From contig NZ_FTLW01000001.1 in NCBI RefSeq assembly GCF_900155935.1, positions 434,001 through 498,000 of the forward strand: a stretch of DNA of 64,000 bases, given 5' to 3'. Each line of letters starts with the position of its first letter. Positions within the stretch are counted from its first letter, which is position 1. Both the position numbers and the translations under genes were made by a program. The notes under the pieces are model-generated. The model worked only from the letters and a program-made list of their open reading frames with translations. It searched no databases and was not told the origin of the DNA. Positions 14,491 to 24,735 of this stretch are shown one piece after another. The stretch comes from Solilutibacter tolerans. GTDB lineage: Bacteria > Pseudomonadota > Gammaproteobacteria > Xanthomonadales > Xanthomonadaceae.

Positions 14491-15641
14491 CGCGTGGCGT
14501 CCGTTTTCAGCATCGATGCGATGGCATCGGCGGCACGCGCGGAGGCGTCTTGCTTCAATTCGCGGTGGATCGCTTCGAAGCGGGGTAGCAGCGCATCGAC
14601 CGCAGCGGCATCGCCCAACCAATGACTGACCGCAGCGGCGAGCTTGTCCGGCGTGCAGTCATCCTGCAGCAGTTCGGGCACCAACGCCTCACCGGCCAGC
14701 ACATTCGGCAGGCTGACGTGCGCGCTCTTGAGCAGGCCGAAGGCCTTGACGATGCGATACGTGAGCGGCGCGATGCGATGTCCAATCACCATCGGGCGTT
14801 TGCACAGCATCGCTTCCAGCGCTGCGGTGCCCGAGGCCAGCAACACGCAGTCGCTGGCAATCATCGCAGCTTGCGCATCGCCATCCAGTACGTGGGCATT
14901 GAGCGATGCGTCGCGTCGCGTGGCGAGCTCAGCATCGATGGCGCTACGGCACTCGCGGTTGGCCGCAGGAATGAGCAGTTGAAGCCGAGGCGTGGCTTTA
15001 GTCAGTAACGAAGCCGCCTCCAGGAACACCGGCAACATGCGCTGGATTTCGCCGAGGCGCGACCCAGGCAGTACCGCGAGCACCTTTGCATCGGCCGGCA
15101 CGCTCAGCCGTGCACGCACTGCTAAGCGATCAGGCTGGAATGGAATTTCGTCCGCCAGTGGATGGCCAACGAAGACCGCATCGACGCTATGGCGCGCGTA
15201 AATCGGTGGCTCCATTGGGAAGAGGCACAACACGCGATCGGCAGATTCACCTATGCGCTGCGCGCGCGACTCCCGCCACGCCCACACGCTGGGGCTGACG
15301 TAGTGCACTGTAGAAATGCCGCGCGCCTTGAGCCACTTTTCCACGCCCAGGTTGAAGTCCGGCGCGTCGATGCCGATGAAGACATCGGGCTGCCAATCCA
15401 GTACACGTTGGCGAAAGGCTTTGCGAAGTTTCAACAGGCGCGGCAAGTGCGCGAGCACTTCGGCCAGGCCCATCACCGCGAGTTCTTGTGCGTCATGCCA
15501 AGCGTCGAGGCCGGCAGCGCGCATCTTGGGGCCGCCGATGCCGGCGAATTCAGCATCGGGGAAGCGTTTGTGCAGTTCTTCGATCAGGCCGGCGCCAAGC
15601 AGGTCGCCGGAAGCCTCGCCTGCGCACAGCGCGATGCGCAT
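14487..15641 (-). CDS. lpxB: Lipid-A-disaccharide synthase
   Basis: 384 residues. It begins [19 protein letters not shown], the conserved LpxB N-terminus (GT-B glycosyltransferase family 19), and contains the blocks [25 protein letters not shown] and LPGSRLGEI. It joins UDP-2,3-diacylglucosamine and lipid X to form the lipid A disaccharide at the inner membrane. The start lies 7 bases after the lpxA stop; the stop overlaps the rnhB start. The longer open frame (to 15824) is within lpxA. Confidence 0.96.
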   Translation of the reverse strand: MRIALCAGEASGDLLGAGLIEELHKRFPDAEFAGIGGPKMRAAGLDAWHDAQELAVMGLAEVLAHLPRLLKLRKAFRQRVLDWQPDVFIGIDAPDFNLGVEKWLKARGISTVHYVSPSVWAWRESRAQRIGESADRVLCLFPMEPPIYARHSVDAVFVGHPLADEIPFQPDRLAVRARLSVPADAKVLAVLPGSRLGEIQRMLPVFLEAASLLTKATPRLQLLIPAANRECRSAIDAELATRRDASLNAHVLDGDAQAAMIASDCVLLASGTAALEAMLCKRPMVIGHRIAPLTYRIVKAFGLLKSAHVSLPNVLAGEALVPELLQDDCTPDKLAAAVSHWLGDAAAVDALLPRFEAIHRELKQDASARAADAIASMLKTDATR

Positions 15642-15648
15642 GGGCACC

Positions 15649-16437
15649 TCAGCGCAGCAACGGCCGCTCGCCGCGTTCGATGAAATCGAGGAACGCGCGA
15701 ACGTCGTCGCTAGTGGCGGCGATCTCGGCGATCTCTGCCTTCGCCTCGTCCAATTTCGCATCGCCCATATACAACGCACGGTAGGCGCGTTTGATTGCAG
15801 CGATTCGCACAGCGTCGAAGCCACGACGCTTCAGGCCTTCGGCATTGATGCCACGCGGCCGCGAGTATTTTTCTTGCGCCACCATCAGGTAAGGCGGCAC
15901 ATCGCCATTGACGAAGGCGCCCATGCCGATAAATGCATGCGCGCCGATGCGGCAGAACTGATGTACGCCTACGAAGCCGGAGAGGATCACATGGTCTTCG
16001 ACGGTAACGTGCCCGGCCAGCGTGGCGTTGTTGGAAAACACGCAGTGACTGCCGATCTGACAATCGTGTGCGACATGCACGTAGGCCAGCAGCCAGTTGT
16101 CGTGGCCGATACGGGTGATCCCGCCGCCATCGCCGGTGCCACGGTTGATGGTGACGAATTCGCGGATGTGGTTGCCGTCGCCGATTTCAAGCGTTACGCG
16201 CTCGCCACGAAATTTTTTGTCCTGCGGATCGCCGCCGATCGCGGCATGGCCATGGATGCGATTGTTGCGACCAATCTTGGTCGGGCCGGTGATGCTGCAA
16301 TGCGGGCCGATCACTGTGCCCGCGCCAATCTCCACTTCCGCGCCGATGATGGTGTACGCGCCGACGATGACATCGTCCGCCAATTGCGCGGCATGATCGA
16401 TCACAGCAGTGGGATGGATGCCGCTCACGTCAGGCAT
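15649..16437 (-). CDS. lpxA: UDP-N-acetylglucosamine O-acyltransferase
   Basis: 262 residues, the normal LpxA size. Hexapeptide repeats of the left-handed beta helix fill residues 5-190, including the block [20 protein letters not shown] that carries the catalytic histidine of the family, and a helical C-terminus follows. It performs the first step of lipid A synthesis with hydroxyacyl-ACP. The chosen start ([13 protein letters not shown]) overlaps the fabZ stop by 8 bases, whereas the longest open frame would overlap fabZ by 131 bases. Confidence 0.96.
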   Translation of the reverse strand: MPDVSGIHPTAVIDHAAQLADDVIVGAYTIIGAEVEIGAGTVIGPHCSITGPTKIGRNNRIHGHAAIGGDPQDKKFRGERVTLEIGDGNHIREFVTINRGTGDGGGITRIGHDNWLLAYVHVAHDCQIGSHCVFSNNATLAGHVTVEDHVILSGFVGVHQFCRIGAHAFIGMGAFVNGDVPPYLMVAQEKYSRPRGINAEGLKRRGFDAVRIAAIKRAYRALYMGDAKLDEAKAEIAEIAATSDDVRAFLDFIERGERPLLR

Positions 16438-16882
16438 CGACCTCGGCGCAAAGAATTTCCGCGCAAGCGACCTGCTTGCCATCGACGCTGGCAGTGCCGA
16501 CGTACTGCACCATATTGCGGATCTCGCGCTTAAGCTCGACATCCAGCTCCAGGCGGTCACCTGGCACGATCATGCGCGAGAACTTGGCCGCATCCACCTT
16601 CACCAGGTAAGACAGCTTGCCAACGCTTCGACCGCCGCGGGTCATGTGGCTGAGCAAACCGCCGGCCTGAGCCAGTGCTTCGATCACCAACACCCCCGGC
16701 ATCACCGCATGCGCCGGAAAATGGCCGTTGAAGAAAGGCTCGTTGATGCTGACGTTCTTCCACGCCTTGATGCGCTTGCCGGACTCAAACTCCACGACGC
16801 GGTCGATCAACAGAAAAGGATAGCGATGCGGCAGCATTTCGCGAATGCGTTCGATGTCGATAGGCAGTTCGAGATCGGTCAT
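16430..16882 (-). CDS. fabZ: 3-hydroxyacyl-ACP dehydratase FabZ
   Basis: 150 residues with the hot-dog fold block [18 protein letters not shown], including the catalytic His, and the helix with the catalytic Glu ([10 protein letters not shown]). It dehydrates beta-hydroxyacyl-ACP in fatty acid elongation and competes with LpxA for the same substrate pool, which explains the conserved lpxD-fabZ-lpxA order seen here. The start overlaps the lpxD stop as ATGA. Confidence 0.96.
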   Translation of the reverse strand: MTDLELPIDIERIREMLPHRYPFLLIDRVVEFESGKRIKAWKNVSINEPFFNGHFPAHAVMPGVLVIEALAQAGGLLSHMTRGGRSVGKLSYLVKVDAAKFSRMIVPGDRLELDVELKREIRNMVQYVGTASVDGKQVACAEILCAEVDA

Positions 16883-17898
16883 GAAGATTCCTTGTCGCCG
16901 CCACGCATGCCGCGGAACAGCTTGTCGAGTTGCTTGAAGCGCGCGGCGCTCTTGCGCCAGCTGCGATTGTCCATCAATGGCGTGCCCGATGAATACTCCC
17001 CGGGCTCCCGAATGGAGTGGGTGACCAGGCTCATCGCGGTGATCACGGCCTGGTCGCAGATCTCCAGATGCCCGAGAACGCCCGCGCCACCGCCGATCAG
17101 GCAATAGCGGCCTATTTTGGCGCTGCCTGCAGCAGCCGAGCATCCGGCCATGGCGGTGTGGGCACCGATGCGTACGTTGTGGCCGATCTGGATCTGGTTG
17201 TCTAGGCGCACGTCTTCCTCCAGCACGGTGTCGTCCAGTGCGCCGCGGTCGATGCAGGTGTTGGCACCGATCTCGCAGTCGTCACCTACCACCACGCCGC
17301 CCAGTTGCGGGACTTTGAGCCAGCGGCCTTCATCCATCGCCAGGCCAAAACCATCTGCGCCCAGTACCGCGCCAGGGTGGATGCGCACGCGCTGGCCCAA
17401 GCGCACGCGCGTGACCAAGGTGACCCGTGCGATGAGCTCGCAGCCGGCGCCAACCACGCAATCATCGCCAATCACGCAGCCGGGGCCGATCACAGCGCTC
17501 GCACCCACATGGCTACGCGCGCCGATACTGACGAACGGCCCGATGTGTGCACTTGAGTCGATGACGGCGTCGGCGGCGATTACCGCGCTCTCATGAATGC
17601 CGGCGGGCTGATCTGCGACCGGCTCGAACAGCGTGGCAATGCGTGCGAAGGCCGCATACGGGTCGCGTGCGACCAGTGCGGTCATCGGTGCTTCGCGGGC
17701 ATCATCGACGCGCATCACGACTACGCTGGCCCCAGTGGATGCCAGTTGGTTGCGGTAGCGTGGATTGGCCAGGAAGCCGAGTTGCCCCGGCTTGGCTGCA
17801 GCCAATGTCGCGACGCCTTCGATGGCGACTTCCCCGTCGCCCATCACGTCGAGCCCGAACCGCTGCGCGAGTCCTGCTGCGGTAAAGGTGGCCGTCAT
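16879..17898 (-). CDS. lpxD: UDP-3-O-acylglucosamine N-acyltransferase
   Basis: 339 residues. An N-terminal UDP-GlcNAc-binding domain (about 1-100) is followed by hexapeptide repeats (about 105-290) and a helical C-terminus. The catalytic-region block DNQIQIGHNVRIGAHTAMAG is present. It adds the N-linked hydroxyacyl chain in the third step of lipid A synthesis. It begins only 7 bases after bamA: the periplasmic chaperone gene skp, found here in Enterobacteria, is missing. Confidence 0.96.
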   Translation of the reverse strand: MTATFTAAGLAQRFGLDVMGDGEVAIEGVATLAAAKPGQLGFLANPRYRNQLASTGASVVVMRVDDAREAPMTALVARDPYAAFARIATLFEPVADQPAGIHESAVIAADAVIDSSAHIGPFVSIGARSHVGASAVIGPGCVIGDDCVVGAGCELIARVTLVTRVRLGQRVRIHPGAVLGADGFGLAMDEGRWLKVPQLGGVVVGDDCEIGANTCIDRGALDDTVLEEDVRLDNQIQIGHNVRIGAHTAMAGCSAAAGSAKIGRYCLIGGGAGVLGHLEICDQAVITAMSLVTHSIREPGEYSSGTPLMDNRSWRKSAARFKQLDKLFRGMRGGDKESS

Positions 17899-17905
17899 GC
17901 GTCGA

Positions 17906-20380
17906 TCAGAAAGCGCCGGTGAACGTGAACTGCAGACGCTCGATGCGGTCGTCGTCTTCCTTGCGCAGCGGCAGCGCGTAGCTGATGGTGATCGGGCCCA
18001 TCGGCGAGCGCCACATAAGGGCGATACCCGTCGAGACGCGGAATTCCTTCGCGCTGAAGCTGTCGAAGTCCTTGTACACGTTGCCGAAGTCGACGAATGC
18101 AGACACGCGCGCCGCAGGGCTGTCGATCAGTTTCGGGAAGAACATCTCCACCGTGCCGATGGTCTTCAACGCACCACCCAAGGGTTGCAGATAACCGTAA
18201 GCATTGGGGACGCGCGGTCCGAGTGTGTTGTCGACGAAGCCGCGCACGCGCCCCGACGTCGAAACACCACCTGCGTAGTAATTCTCGAAGAAGGGCAGGC
18301 CGGTGGCGGTCACTGTCTTCTGGAAATCAGGCGAGGTCGTTTCGCAAGGTACAGTGGGATCGGCACCTGGGGTGACGACATCGATTATGCCGTCGTTGTC
18401 GCTGTCGACGAAGGTCGGCGGCGTGTAACAGAGATTTCGAACGAAATCCTTTCCGTACGAGTCGCCGTAACCGATGTTGAAGCCTGTGTTCAATACCAGT
18501 GCTTGGCTCAGCGGCCAGTATTTGGAGAACTGGTAATCCAGTTTCCAGTACTGCACGGTCGAGCCCGGCAGCGTGGCCTCCAACCCGATGCGCTGGTAGG
18601 TGCCGAATGTAGGCGTCAGTGCATGGTTGCGGGTGTCGCGCGCGAACGCGAGCTGTGTGCGCCAGGAGTGGAACGTCTGATTGCCCACGGCATTGATGTA
18701 GTCGACGATCACCTCGGGCGTTTGGCCGGACAGCGCCAACACCTCTTTGCTATCGATACCCATCATCCAGCTGACGGTGTCGTATTCGGTGATCGGAATG
18801 CCGAGGAAGGCCTGTGCCGAACCGGAGCTGGTCGAGTACTGCGCGACGTTGAAGTCGGAGTAGTCGAATTCGTTCCAGAACAGGTTATAGCCCAGCGACA
18901 CGCCGTTGTCGGTGAAGTAGGGGTTCAGGAAGGAGAAGTCGTAGCGCTCTTGGTATCCGCTGCGCATGGCTGCAATCGACACGCGGTTGCCGCTACCGAG
19001 GAAATTGTTTTCCGACAGCTGTGCGCTGATCTGTGCGCCACCCAGCTGCGAATAACCCAGTGCCAGCATCACTTGGCCGGAATTCTCTTCCTTGACCTTT
19101 ACTTCCAGGTCGACCTGGTCATTGCTGCCGGGGACGGGCTTGCTTTCGATGTCCACGCTCGAAAAGTGGCCCAGCTGCTGCAGGCGGATCTTCGAGCGGT
19201 CGATCGCGGCCTGCGAATACCAGGCGCCTTCGAACTGGCGCATCTCGCGACGCAGGACCTCGTCCTTGGTGCGGTTGTTGTCCTTGAAGACGATGCGGCG
19301 CACATTGACGCGAGGACCGGGCACGACCTGCATGTCGATGCCGACGGTACGGTTTTCGCGGTTGACGTCCGGCGTCGGTTGTACCTGCGCGAAGGCATAG
19401 CCAATGTTGCTCAGCGATGCAGTAATGCTGTCGGTCGCGGCCTCAAGGCGCGCACGCGAGAACACCTGCTCGGGTTTCACGAATACCGCGACGATCTTCT
19501 CAATGTCTTCCTTCGGCAGCACGGTGTCGCCACTGACGGTGACTGTCGAGATCTTGTACTGCTCACCTTCGGTCAGGCCGGCGGTGATGAAGACTTCGCG
19601 CTTGTCGGGGCTGATCGAGACCTGGGTGTTGTCCGGGCCGACATCGGCGTCGATATAACCGCGATCCAGATAATACGACTGCAGCTTTTCAAGATCGCCC
19701 GAGAGCTTCTCTTTCGAGTACTGGTCGTCGCGGCGATACCAGCTAAGCCAGTTGCTGGGACGCGATTCCCATCCCTTCAACAGATCCTTGTCGCTGAAGA
19801 TGTCGTTGCCGATCACGTTGACGTGGCGGATCTTGGCCGCCTTGCCTTCCTTGATGTTGATCGCGATGTCGACGCGGTTGCGGTCCAGCTTGGTCACCGT
19901 TGGCTCGATCACCACGTTGTACTTGCCGCGGTTCTGGTAGGCGCGGGTCAGCTCTTGCTTCACCCGGTCCAAGCTCATCCGGTCGTAGGTTTCGCCTTCC
20001 GACAAGCCGATGTCCTTCAGGCTGCCCATCAGCTGCTCGGTTTGCAGGTCTTTGTTGCCGGCGACCGTCAGTTTGTTGATGGCCGGGCGCTCGACCACGG
20101 TCAGCACCAGGATGTCACCCTGCCGATCCAGGCGGATGTCCTCGAAGAAGCCGGTCTTGTACAGGGCCCGAATGGCTTCGCCTGCTTTGGCTTGGTCAAG
20201 CCTGTCGCCACGCTCGACCGGCAGATAGGTGAAAACCGTGCCTGCCGATATGCGTTGCAGGCCATCGACGCGGATGTCGCTGACGGTGAACGGATCGATC
20301 GACTGCGCCCAGGCAGGTGCCGCCAAGATAGAGGCGAGGGCAAGGGCGAGCAGGCGGCGACGGGTGGGGCTTCGCGTCAT
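17906..20380 (-). CDS. bamA: Outer membrane protein assembly factor BamA
   Basis: 824 residues. A Sec signal peptide (about 1-25, cleavage after AWA) is followed by five POTRA domains (about 27-425; the first begins PFTVSDIRVDGLQRISAGTVF) and a C-terminal 16-strand barrel ending in phenylalanine. The barrel block VRGFVDNTLGPR corresponds to the conserved VRGF motif of the lid loop. It is the core of the BAM machine for outer membrane protein insertion. It lies 42 bases downstream of rseP in the same transcript. Confidence 0.97.
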   Translation of the reverse strand: MTRSPTRRRLLALALASILAAPAWAQSIDPFTVSDIRVDGLQRISAGTVFTYLPVERGDRLDQAKAGEAIRALYKTGFFEDIRLDRQGDILVLTVVERPAINKLTVAGNKDLQTEQLMGSLKDIGLSEGETYDRMSLDRVKQELTRAYQNRGKYNVVIEPTVTKLDRNRVDIAINIKEGKAAKIRHVNVIGNDIFSDKDLLKGWESRPSNWLSWYRRDDQYSKEKLSGDLEKLQSYYLDRGYIDADVGPDNTQVSISPDKREVFITAGLTEGEQYKISTVTVSGDTVLPKEDIEKIVAVFVKPEQVFSRARLEAATDSITASLSNIGYAFAQVQPTPDVNRENRTVGIDMQVVPGPRVNVRRIVFKDNNRTKDEVLRREMRQFEGAWYSQAAIDRSKIRLQQLGHFSSVDIESKPVPGSNDQVDLEVKVKEENSGQVMLALGYSQLGGAQISAQLSENNFLGSGNRVSIAAMRSGYQERYDFSFLNPYFTDNGVSLGYNLFWNEFDYSDFNVAQYSTSSGSAQAFLGIPITEYDTVSWMMGIDSKEVLALSGQTPEVIVDYINAVGNQTFHSWRTQLAFARDTRNHALTPTFGTYQRIGLEATLPGSTVQYWKLDYQFSKYWPLSQALVLNTGFNIGYGDSYGKDFVRNLCYTPPTFVDSDNDGIIDVVTPGADPTVPCETTSPDFQKTVTATGLPFFENYYAGGVSTSGRVRGFVDNTLGPRVPNAYGYLQPLGGALKTIGTVEMFFPKLIDSPAARVSAFVDFGNVYKDFDSFSAKEFRVSTGIALMWRSPMGPITISYALPLRKEDDDRIERLQFTFTGAF

Positions 20381-20422
20381 TACGGGGATCCGGTTTGCAT
20401 GATGAAAAGTCTGCAGCGGGTG

Positions 20423-21778
20423 TTATCGCAGCAGACCATGAAGGTCATTGTAGAACGCCAAGCCCATCAGGCAGGCGAGGAAGGCCAAGCCGATGTACTG
20501 GCCGAAGGCCATGGCACGGTCACCCAAAGGGCGTCCTTTGGCCAATTCGATAAGGTAATACAGCAGGTGCCCGCCATCCAGCATCGGAATTGGCAAAAGA
20601 TTGATGATGGCAAGACTGAGTGAAACCAGGGCCAGAAAGTTCAAAAACCAGGCAGGCCCCATATCCGCCGAAGCGTTGGCGTAGCGGGCGATCGTGATGG
20701 GTCCGGAGACGTTTTCGGTCGATGCACGGCCGCTGATCATCCGCCCGATCATGCCCACCGAATCACGCGCCAAACGCCAGGTTTCGCTGAACGCCGCCGG
20801 AATTGCAGCGAGGGGTCCATGACGCAACAAGGCCGTGCGCGGCGGATTTGCGACCTGCGCCATCGCGATACCGACGCCCCAGTACTCGCCGCCATCGGGG
20901 CGCTTGAGCTGTTTGGGCGTTATCTCGACCGTGAGTGGTTGTCCGTTGCGTTCGATGCGTAGCTGGGCCGGTCGGCCGGCTTGCCCAGCGGCAGCAATCG
21001 GTGCAGGCAGAGATTCGAAATCGCGGATCGGGGTGCCATCGACCGCGGTGATCCGATCACCTGATTGCAGCTTGCCGGTGGCGGGGCCATCCGCCGCGAC
21101 ATCCCCCACCACGGCAGGCGCGATCGCATGCGCGGGAATCAGGCCAATCGCGCCCAAGGCGTCGCGCTCCTTCACGCTCGAGGGCAATCGCTCCATATGC
21201 AAGATGCGCTCACGGGTTTGGCCGTTGGCATCGGTCACTTCGACCGTGACCGGTTGGCGGTCCAGCGAGGTGGTGATCAGCGCCATCCCGGCCTCGCTCC
21301 AGCTGGGCGTTGGGCGGCCGTCGATGGCGATCAGCCTGTCGCCCGGCTTGAAGCCAGATGCTGCGGCGACACCTTGCACACGGCCGATGTCCGGGGCGAA
21401 ATCGGGCCGGCCGATCACGAACATCCCCCACAAAAGCGTCACGCATAGCAGCAGGTTGGCGATGGGGCCAGCGGCGACGATCGCGATGCGCTGCCAGACC
21501 GACTTGCGATTGAAGGCCTGGTCAAGCTGATGCGCCGGGATATCGGCTTCACGCTCGTCTAGCATCTTCACGTAGCCGCCCAGCGGAATGGCGGCAATCA
21601 CGTATTCGGTGCCGTCCTTGCCGCGGCGCATCCACAATGGTTTGCCGAAACCCACCGAGAAGCGCAGCACCTTGACGCCACAGCGGCGCGCGACCCAGAA
21701 GTGGCCAAACTCGTGGAAGGTGACCAGGAGCCCCAGACTGACGATCAGCCAGAACACCGAGCCGGCGAAGTCATTCAT
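20423..21778 (-). CDS. rseP: Site-2 zinc protease RseP
   Basis: 451 residues. The zinc motif H22-E-F-G-H26 lies in the first membrane helix; two periplasmic PDZ domains follow (about 115-290); the third zinc ligand is in the PMLDGGHLLYYLIE block near the C-terminus, within the last membrane helices. RseP cleaves the anti-sigma factor RseA within the membrane to release sigma-E during envelope stress, and clears remnant signal peptides. It lies just upstream of bamA, a standard arrangement. Confidence 0.96.
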   Translation of the reverse strand: MNDFAGSVFWLIVSLGLLVTFHEFGHFWVARRCGVKVLRFSVGFGKPLWMRRGKDGTEYVIAAIPLGGYVKMLDEREADIPAHQLDQAFNRKSVWQRIAIVAAGPIANLLLCVTLLWGMFVIGRPDFAPDIGRVQGVAAASGFKPGDRLIAIDGRPTPSWSEAGMALITTSLDRQPVTVEVTDANGQTRERILHMERLPSSVKERDALGAIGLIPAHAIAPAVVGDVAADGPATGKLQSGDRITAVDGTPIRDFESLPAPIAAAGQAGRPAQLRIERNGQPLTVEITPKQLKRPDGGEYWGVGIAMAQVANPPRTALLRHGPLAAIPAAFSETWRLARDSVGMIGRMISGRASTENVSGPITIARYANASADMGPAWFLNFLALVSLSLAIINLLPIPMLDGGHLLYYLIELAKGRPLGDRAMAFGQYIGLAFLACLMGLAFYNDLHGLLR

Positions 21779-21788
21779 GCCGTTCGCA

Positions 21789-22964
21789 TCAGTTCAGGCG
21801 CGAAATCGCAGCGAGTACGTGTTGTCGCGCGGCCTGATCGGCTGCCTGCAACACGTCGAGCGACTCCGCACGCGTGGGGGGGAGCGCGGCCAAACCATCT
21901 TCGACCAGCGCGGGGATGTCCAGAAAACCAATTCGGCCCTGAAGAAACGCTGAAACAGCTTCTTCATTCAGCGCGTTGAGCATGGCAGGCGCGGTGCCGC
22001 CGGCTTGCAATGCGGCGAAAGCGAGGCCGAGGCAGGGGAAGGCATCGAGGTCGGGCGCCTCGAATTGCAGCTCACCGCCCTGCGCAATCAGGTCGAGGCC
22101 AGCGACACCCGAAGCCACGCGCCCGGGCCAGGCGAGGCCCACGGCCAGTGTGGTGCGCATGTCGGGCAGCCCGAGTTGGGCGAGGGTGGAGCCATCGATG
22201 AACTCGACGAAGGAGTGCACCAAAGATTGCGGGTGCACCAGCACCTCGATGCGCTGTGCAGGCATCCCGAACAGGTGGTGCGCTTCGATGACTTCCAGTC
22301 CCTTGTTCATCAGGGTGGCAGAATCGACCGAGATCTTCGGGCCCATGGACCATTTTGGATGGGCAACGGCCTGGGCCGGAGTGACATCGACCAATTGCGC
22401 GCGTGTACGTCCGCGGAACGGGCCGCCCGATGCGGTCAGAATGATTTTGGCCACGCCATCGGGTCGACCGTCAGGCAGGCACTGGAAGATGGCGTTGTGC
22501 TCGCTATCGATCGGCACTAGCGTGCCGCCCGCTGCCGCGACTTCGGCCATCAACAATTCACCGGCGAGGACCAGGGATTCCTTGTTGGCCAGCAGCAGCC
22601 GTTTGCCGGCGCGCGCTGCGGCCAAGGTGGATGACAAACCCGCGGCGCCAACGATGGCGGCGATCACCGTATCGCAGGCATCGGACGCGGCGAGTGTGTC
22701 CGTCGCGGCAAGCCCGGCGTGCGGCTGTGTCGTGAGGCCCGCATCGCGCAGCCCGTCGCGCAGGGTGGTGAACGCAGCTTCATCGGCGATCACCGCGTGA
22801 TCCGGGTGATGGAGGCGGCAGAGGTCGATCAGCGCCTCGACGCGGTTGCCGGCGGCGAGGACAGTGGCGCGATACTGCTCGGGGTGCCGGCTGATGACGT
22901 CCAGGGCCGAAGCGCCGATGGACCCGGTCGCACCAAAGATGGCGATGCGGCGCATCGCAGCCAT
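21789..22964 (-). CDS. dxr: 1-deoxy-D-xylulose 5-phosphate reductoisomerase
   Basis: 391 residues from the chosen start ([17 protein letters not shown]). The NADPH-binding GATGSIG block is at 10-16; the metal/substrate blocks [12 protein letters not shown] and [21 protein letters not shown]-type sequence (seen here as [19 protein letters not shown]) are complete. It makes MEP in the non-mevalonate isoprenoid pathway, feeding ispA and uppS. The start is 1 base after the cdsA stop; ATG at 22955 is an alternative. Confidence 0.95.
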   Translation of the reverse strand: MAAMRRIAIFGATGSIGASALDVISRHPEQYRATVLAAGNRVEALIDLCRLHHPDHAVIADEAAFTTLRDGLRDAGLTTQPHAGLAATDTLAASDACDTVIAAIVGAAGLSSTLAAARAGKRLLLANKESLVLAGELLMAEVAAAGGTLVPIDSEHNAIFQCLPDGRPDGVAKIILTASGGPFRGRTRAQLVDVTPAQAVAHPKWSMGPKISVDSATLMNKGLEVIEAHHLFGMPAQRIEVLVHPQSLVHSFVEFIDGSTLAQLGLPDMRTTLAVGLAWPGRVASGVAGLDLIAQGGELQFEAPDLDAFPCLGLAFAALQAGGTAPAMLNALNEEAVSAFLQGRIGFLDIPALVEDGLAALPPTRAESLDVLQAADQAARQHVLAAISRLN

Positions 22965-22965
22965 C

Positions 22966-23829
22966 TCAGAACCCAAAGCTGGCTTTGCAGACTGCAAACA
23001 CCGGAAGGGCCGCCAGCACGCTGTCCATGCGATCAAGGATGCCGCCATGGCCGGGGATCAAATCGCTGGAGTCTTTGACGCCTGCATGGCGTTTGAGCAG
23101 GCTTTCGAACAAGTCGCCGACGACCGATGCTATGACCGTGATCAGCGCGGTCAGAGCGACCCATGGCAGGTCCGATGTTTCGGCCCCGGCGATCATCGCG
23201 AAGATCAGGCCGAACACGGTGGCAGCAATCGCACCGCCAACAAGGCCTTCGACCGTCTTGTTGGGGCTGATGCGCGGGGCCAGCTTGTGCTTGCCGAACT
23301 TGCGCCCGGCGAAGTACGCGCCGGTATCCGCCATCCAGATCATCATTAGCGCGGTCAGCAGCCACAAGTGGTTGCGCGGGATGATGCCAACCATGCCTTC
23401 ATCGCCCGGATCACCGTGGATGACGGCCAGGGCGCACCAAGCCGGAATGACCGCCAGTGTGCCGGCAGCGAGCTTGATCGCGCGTGCCCAGCCTTCGTGA
23501 TGTGAACCGAAGCCAGGGAATTTGAGCCACAAGCCGGCGAAGAACCACCAGATCACGCCGACGAAGATGGCGAGGTGGAACAGCGCCAGCGAGCCGCCGC
23601 GCTCGGTGCGCGAGGCCCAGACCAGCATCACCATCAAGAGCAGGTTGGCGGCGAGGAGGAAGGTGCGGGTCAGGGTGTCCTCGACCTCAGCCAGACGAAA
23701 CCACTCCCACAAACCGGCGAGGAACAGCACAGCGGCCAGCACCATCATCCAGGGCGTGGGCAGGAATAGCACAGCCAGAATGGCGAGTGGGCCCATGACG
23801 AGGGCGGCGAGGGTGCGGGTCTTGGTCAT
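22966..23829 (-). CDS. cdsA: Phosphatidate cytidylyltransferase
   Basis: 287 residues, with about eight hydrophobic segments and the C-terminal CDP-diglyceride synthetase signature ([20 protein letters not shown] then ILDRMDS). It makes CDP-diacylglycerol, the branch-point of phospholipid synthesis, in the inner membrane. The ATG at 23829 overlaps the uppS stop as ATGA; the longer open frame upstream lies within uppS. Confidence 0.95.
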   Translation of the reverse strand: MTKTRTLAALVMGPLAILAVLFLPTPWMMVLAAVLFLAGLWEWFRLAEVEDTLTRTFLLAANLLLMVMLVWASRTERGGSLALFHLAIFVGVIWWFFAGLWLKFPGFGSHHEGWARAIKLAAGTLAVIPAWCALAVIHGDPGDEGMVGIIPRNHLWLLTALMMIWMADTGAYFAGRKFGKHKLAPRISPNKTVEGLVGGAIAATVFGLIFAMIAGAETSDLPWVALTALITVIASVVGDLFESLLKRHAGVKDSSDLIPGHGGILDRMDSVLAALPVFAVCKASFGF

Positions 23830-24587
23830 GCGCTCGGCGGCAGTTTCGGGTCGGGTGCCGTGACCTGCGCGCCGGTCAGGCCGAAACGGCGCTGGCGTCG
23901 TGCGTAATCGTCGAAGGCGTGCTGGAGTGTGGCGGCATCGAGCTCTGGCCACAAGCGCGGTGTGAACCAAAGTTCGGTGTAGGCGGCCTGCCAGAGCAGG
24001 AAATTGCTGATGCGTTGATCGCCGCCGGTGCGGATCAACAGGTCCGGCGCAGGCAGGTCGGCGAGCGCCACGTGCTGGTCGAAACGGGTCTCGTCGATTG
24101 CGTCGGGGGACAGGCGGCCGGCAGCGACTTCGCGCGCCAAGGCGCGTGCAGCATCGACGATGTCCTGCCGCCCGCCATAGCTGGCGGCGATGGTCAGCGT
24201 CATCCGCGTATTGCCCACTGTGAGGCTTTCTGCGGCCTGCATTCGGCGGCGGATGTCGTCCGAGAAACGGCTCACATCGCCAATGAAACGCAGGCGGATG
24301 CCGCGGCGATGCAATTCGTCGGCCTCGCGATCCAAGGTGCCGGTGAACAACTTCATCAAGCCGCTTACCTCTTCCTGCGGCCGGCCCCAGTTCTCGCTGG
24401 AGAATGCAAACAGCGTCAGCGCCTCTACCCCGCGCTCCAGGCAGTACTCCACGCACAGGTTCACCGCGCGTGCCCCGGCGCGGTGGCCGATGAGCCGCGG
24501 GCGACGGCGTTGCTCCGCCCAGCGCCCATTGCCATCCATGATGACGGCGAGGTGGCGGGGGATGGGGGAGGTGGCTGTATCGCTCAT
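23826..24587 (-). CDS. uppS: Undecaprenyl diphosphate synthase
   Basis: 253 residues from the chosen ATG. The catalytic aspartate is D18 in VIMDGNGRWAEQR; the blocks LTLFAFSSENWGRP, SYGGRQDIVDA and DLLIRTGGDQRISNFLLWQ are intact. It extends farnesyl diphosphate to C55 for peptidoglycan and LPS carriers. A GGTGG ribosome-binding site sits 7 bases upstream of 24587; an in-frame ATG at 24593 is also possible. It heads the run uppS-cdsA-dxr-rseP-bamA. Confidence 0.95.
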   Translation of the reverse strand: MSDTATSPIPRHLAVIMDGNGRWAEQRRRPRLIGHRAGARAVNLCVEYCLERGVEALTLFAFSSENWGRPQEEVSGLMKLFTGTLDREADELHRRGIRLRFIGDVSRFSDDIRRRMQAAESLTVGNTRMTLTIAASYGGRQDIVDAARALAREVAAGRLSPDAIDETRFDQHVALADLPAPDLLIRTGGDQRISNFLLWQAAYTELWFTPRLWPELDAATLQHAFDDYARRQRRFGLTGAQVTAPDPKLPPSA

Positions 24588-24664
24588 CGACATCCCACCG
24601 ACGACACTTCCGGGCCGTCGTGAGCGATGGCCAGGCAAAGAAGAGGCGGCTCGGGCAGAGGGAG

Positions 24665-24678
24665 CGTACTGAAGTACG
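24665..24678. repeat. Small dyad in the frr-uppS spacer
   Basis: The 148-base spacer 24588-24735 contains a perfect CGTAC-TGAA-GTACG dyad flanked by GGGAG on one side and TGACCGA on the other. It is not followed by a T-tract on either strand, so it is not a terminator; it may be a copy of a dispersed small repeat. The rest of the spacer shows no further clear element. Confidence 0.35.
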
Positions 24679-24735
24679 TGACCGATGCCGAATGCCGCCG
24701 ATGACGCAGTATGGGCAAGCGCAACAGGCCCATCC

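Noticed and set aside
17765-20623. 952-codon open frame on the plus strand
   Set aside because: It runs antisense over bamA with a composition (Ala, Asp, Val, His, Gln rich) expected from the reverse of GC-rich coding sequence; no family motif, no ribosome-binding site, and bamA is certain.
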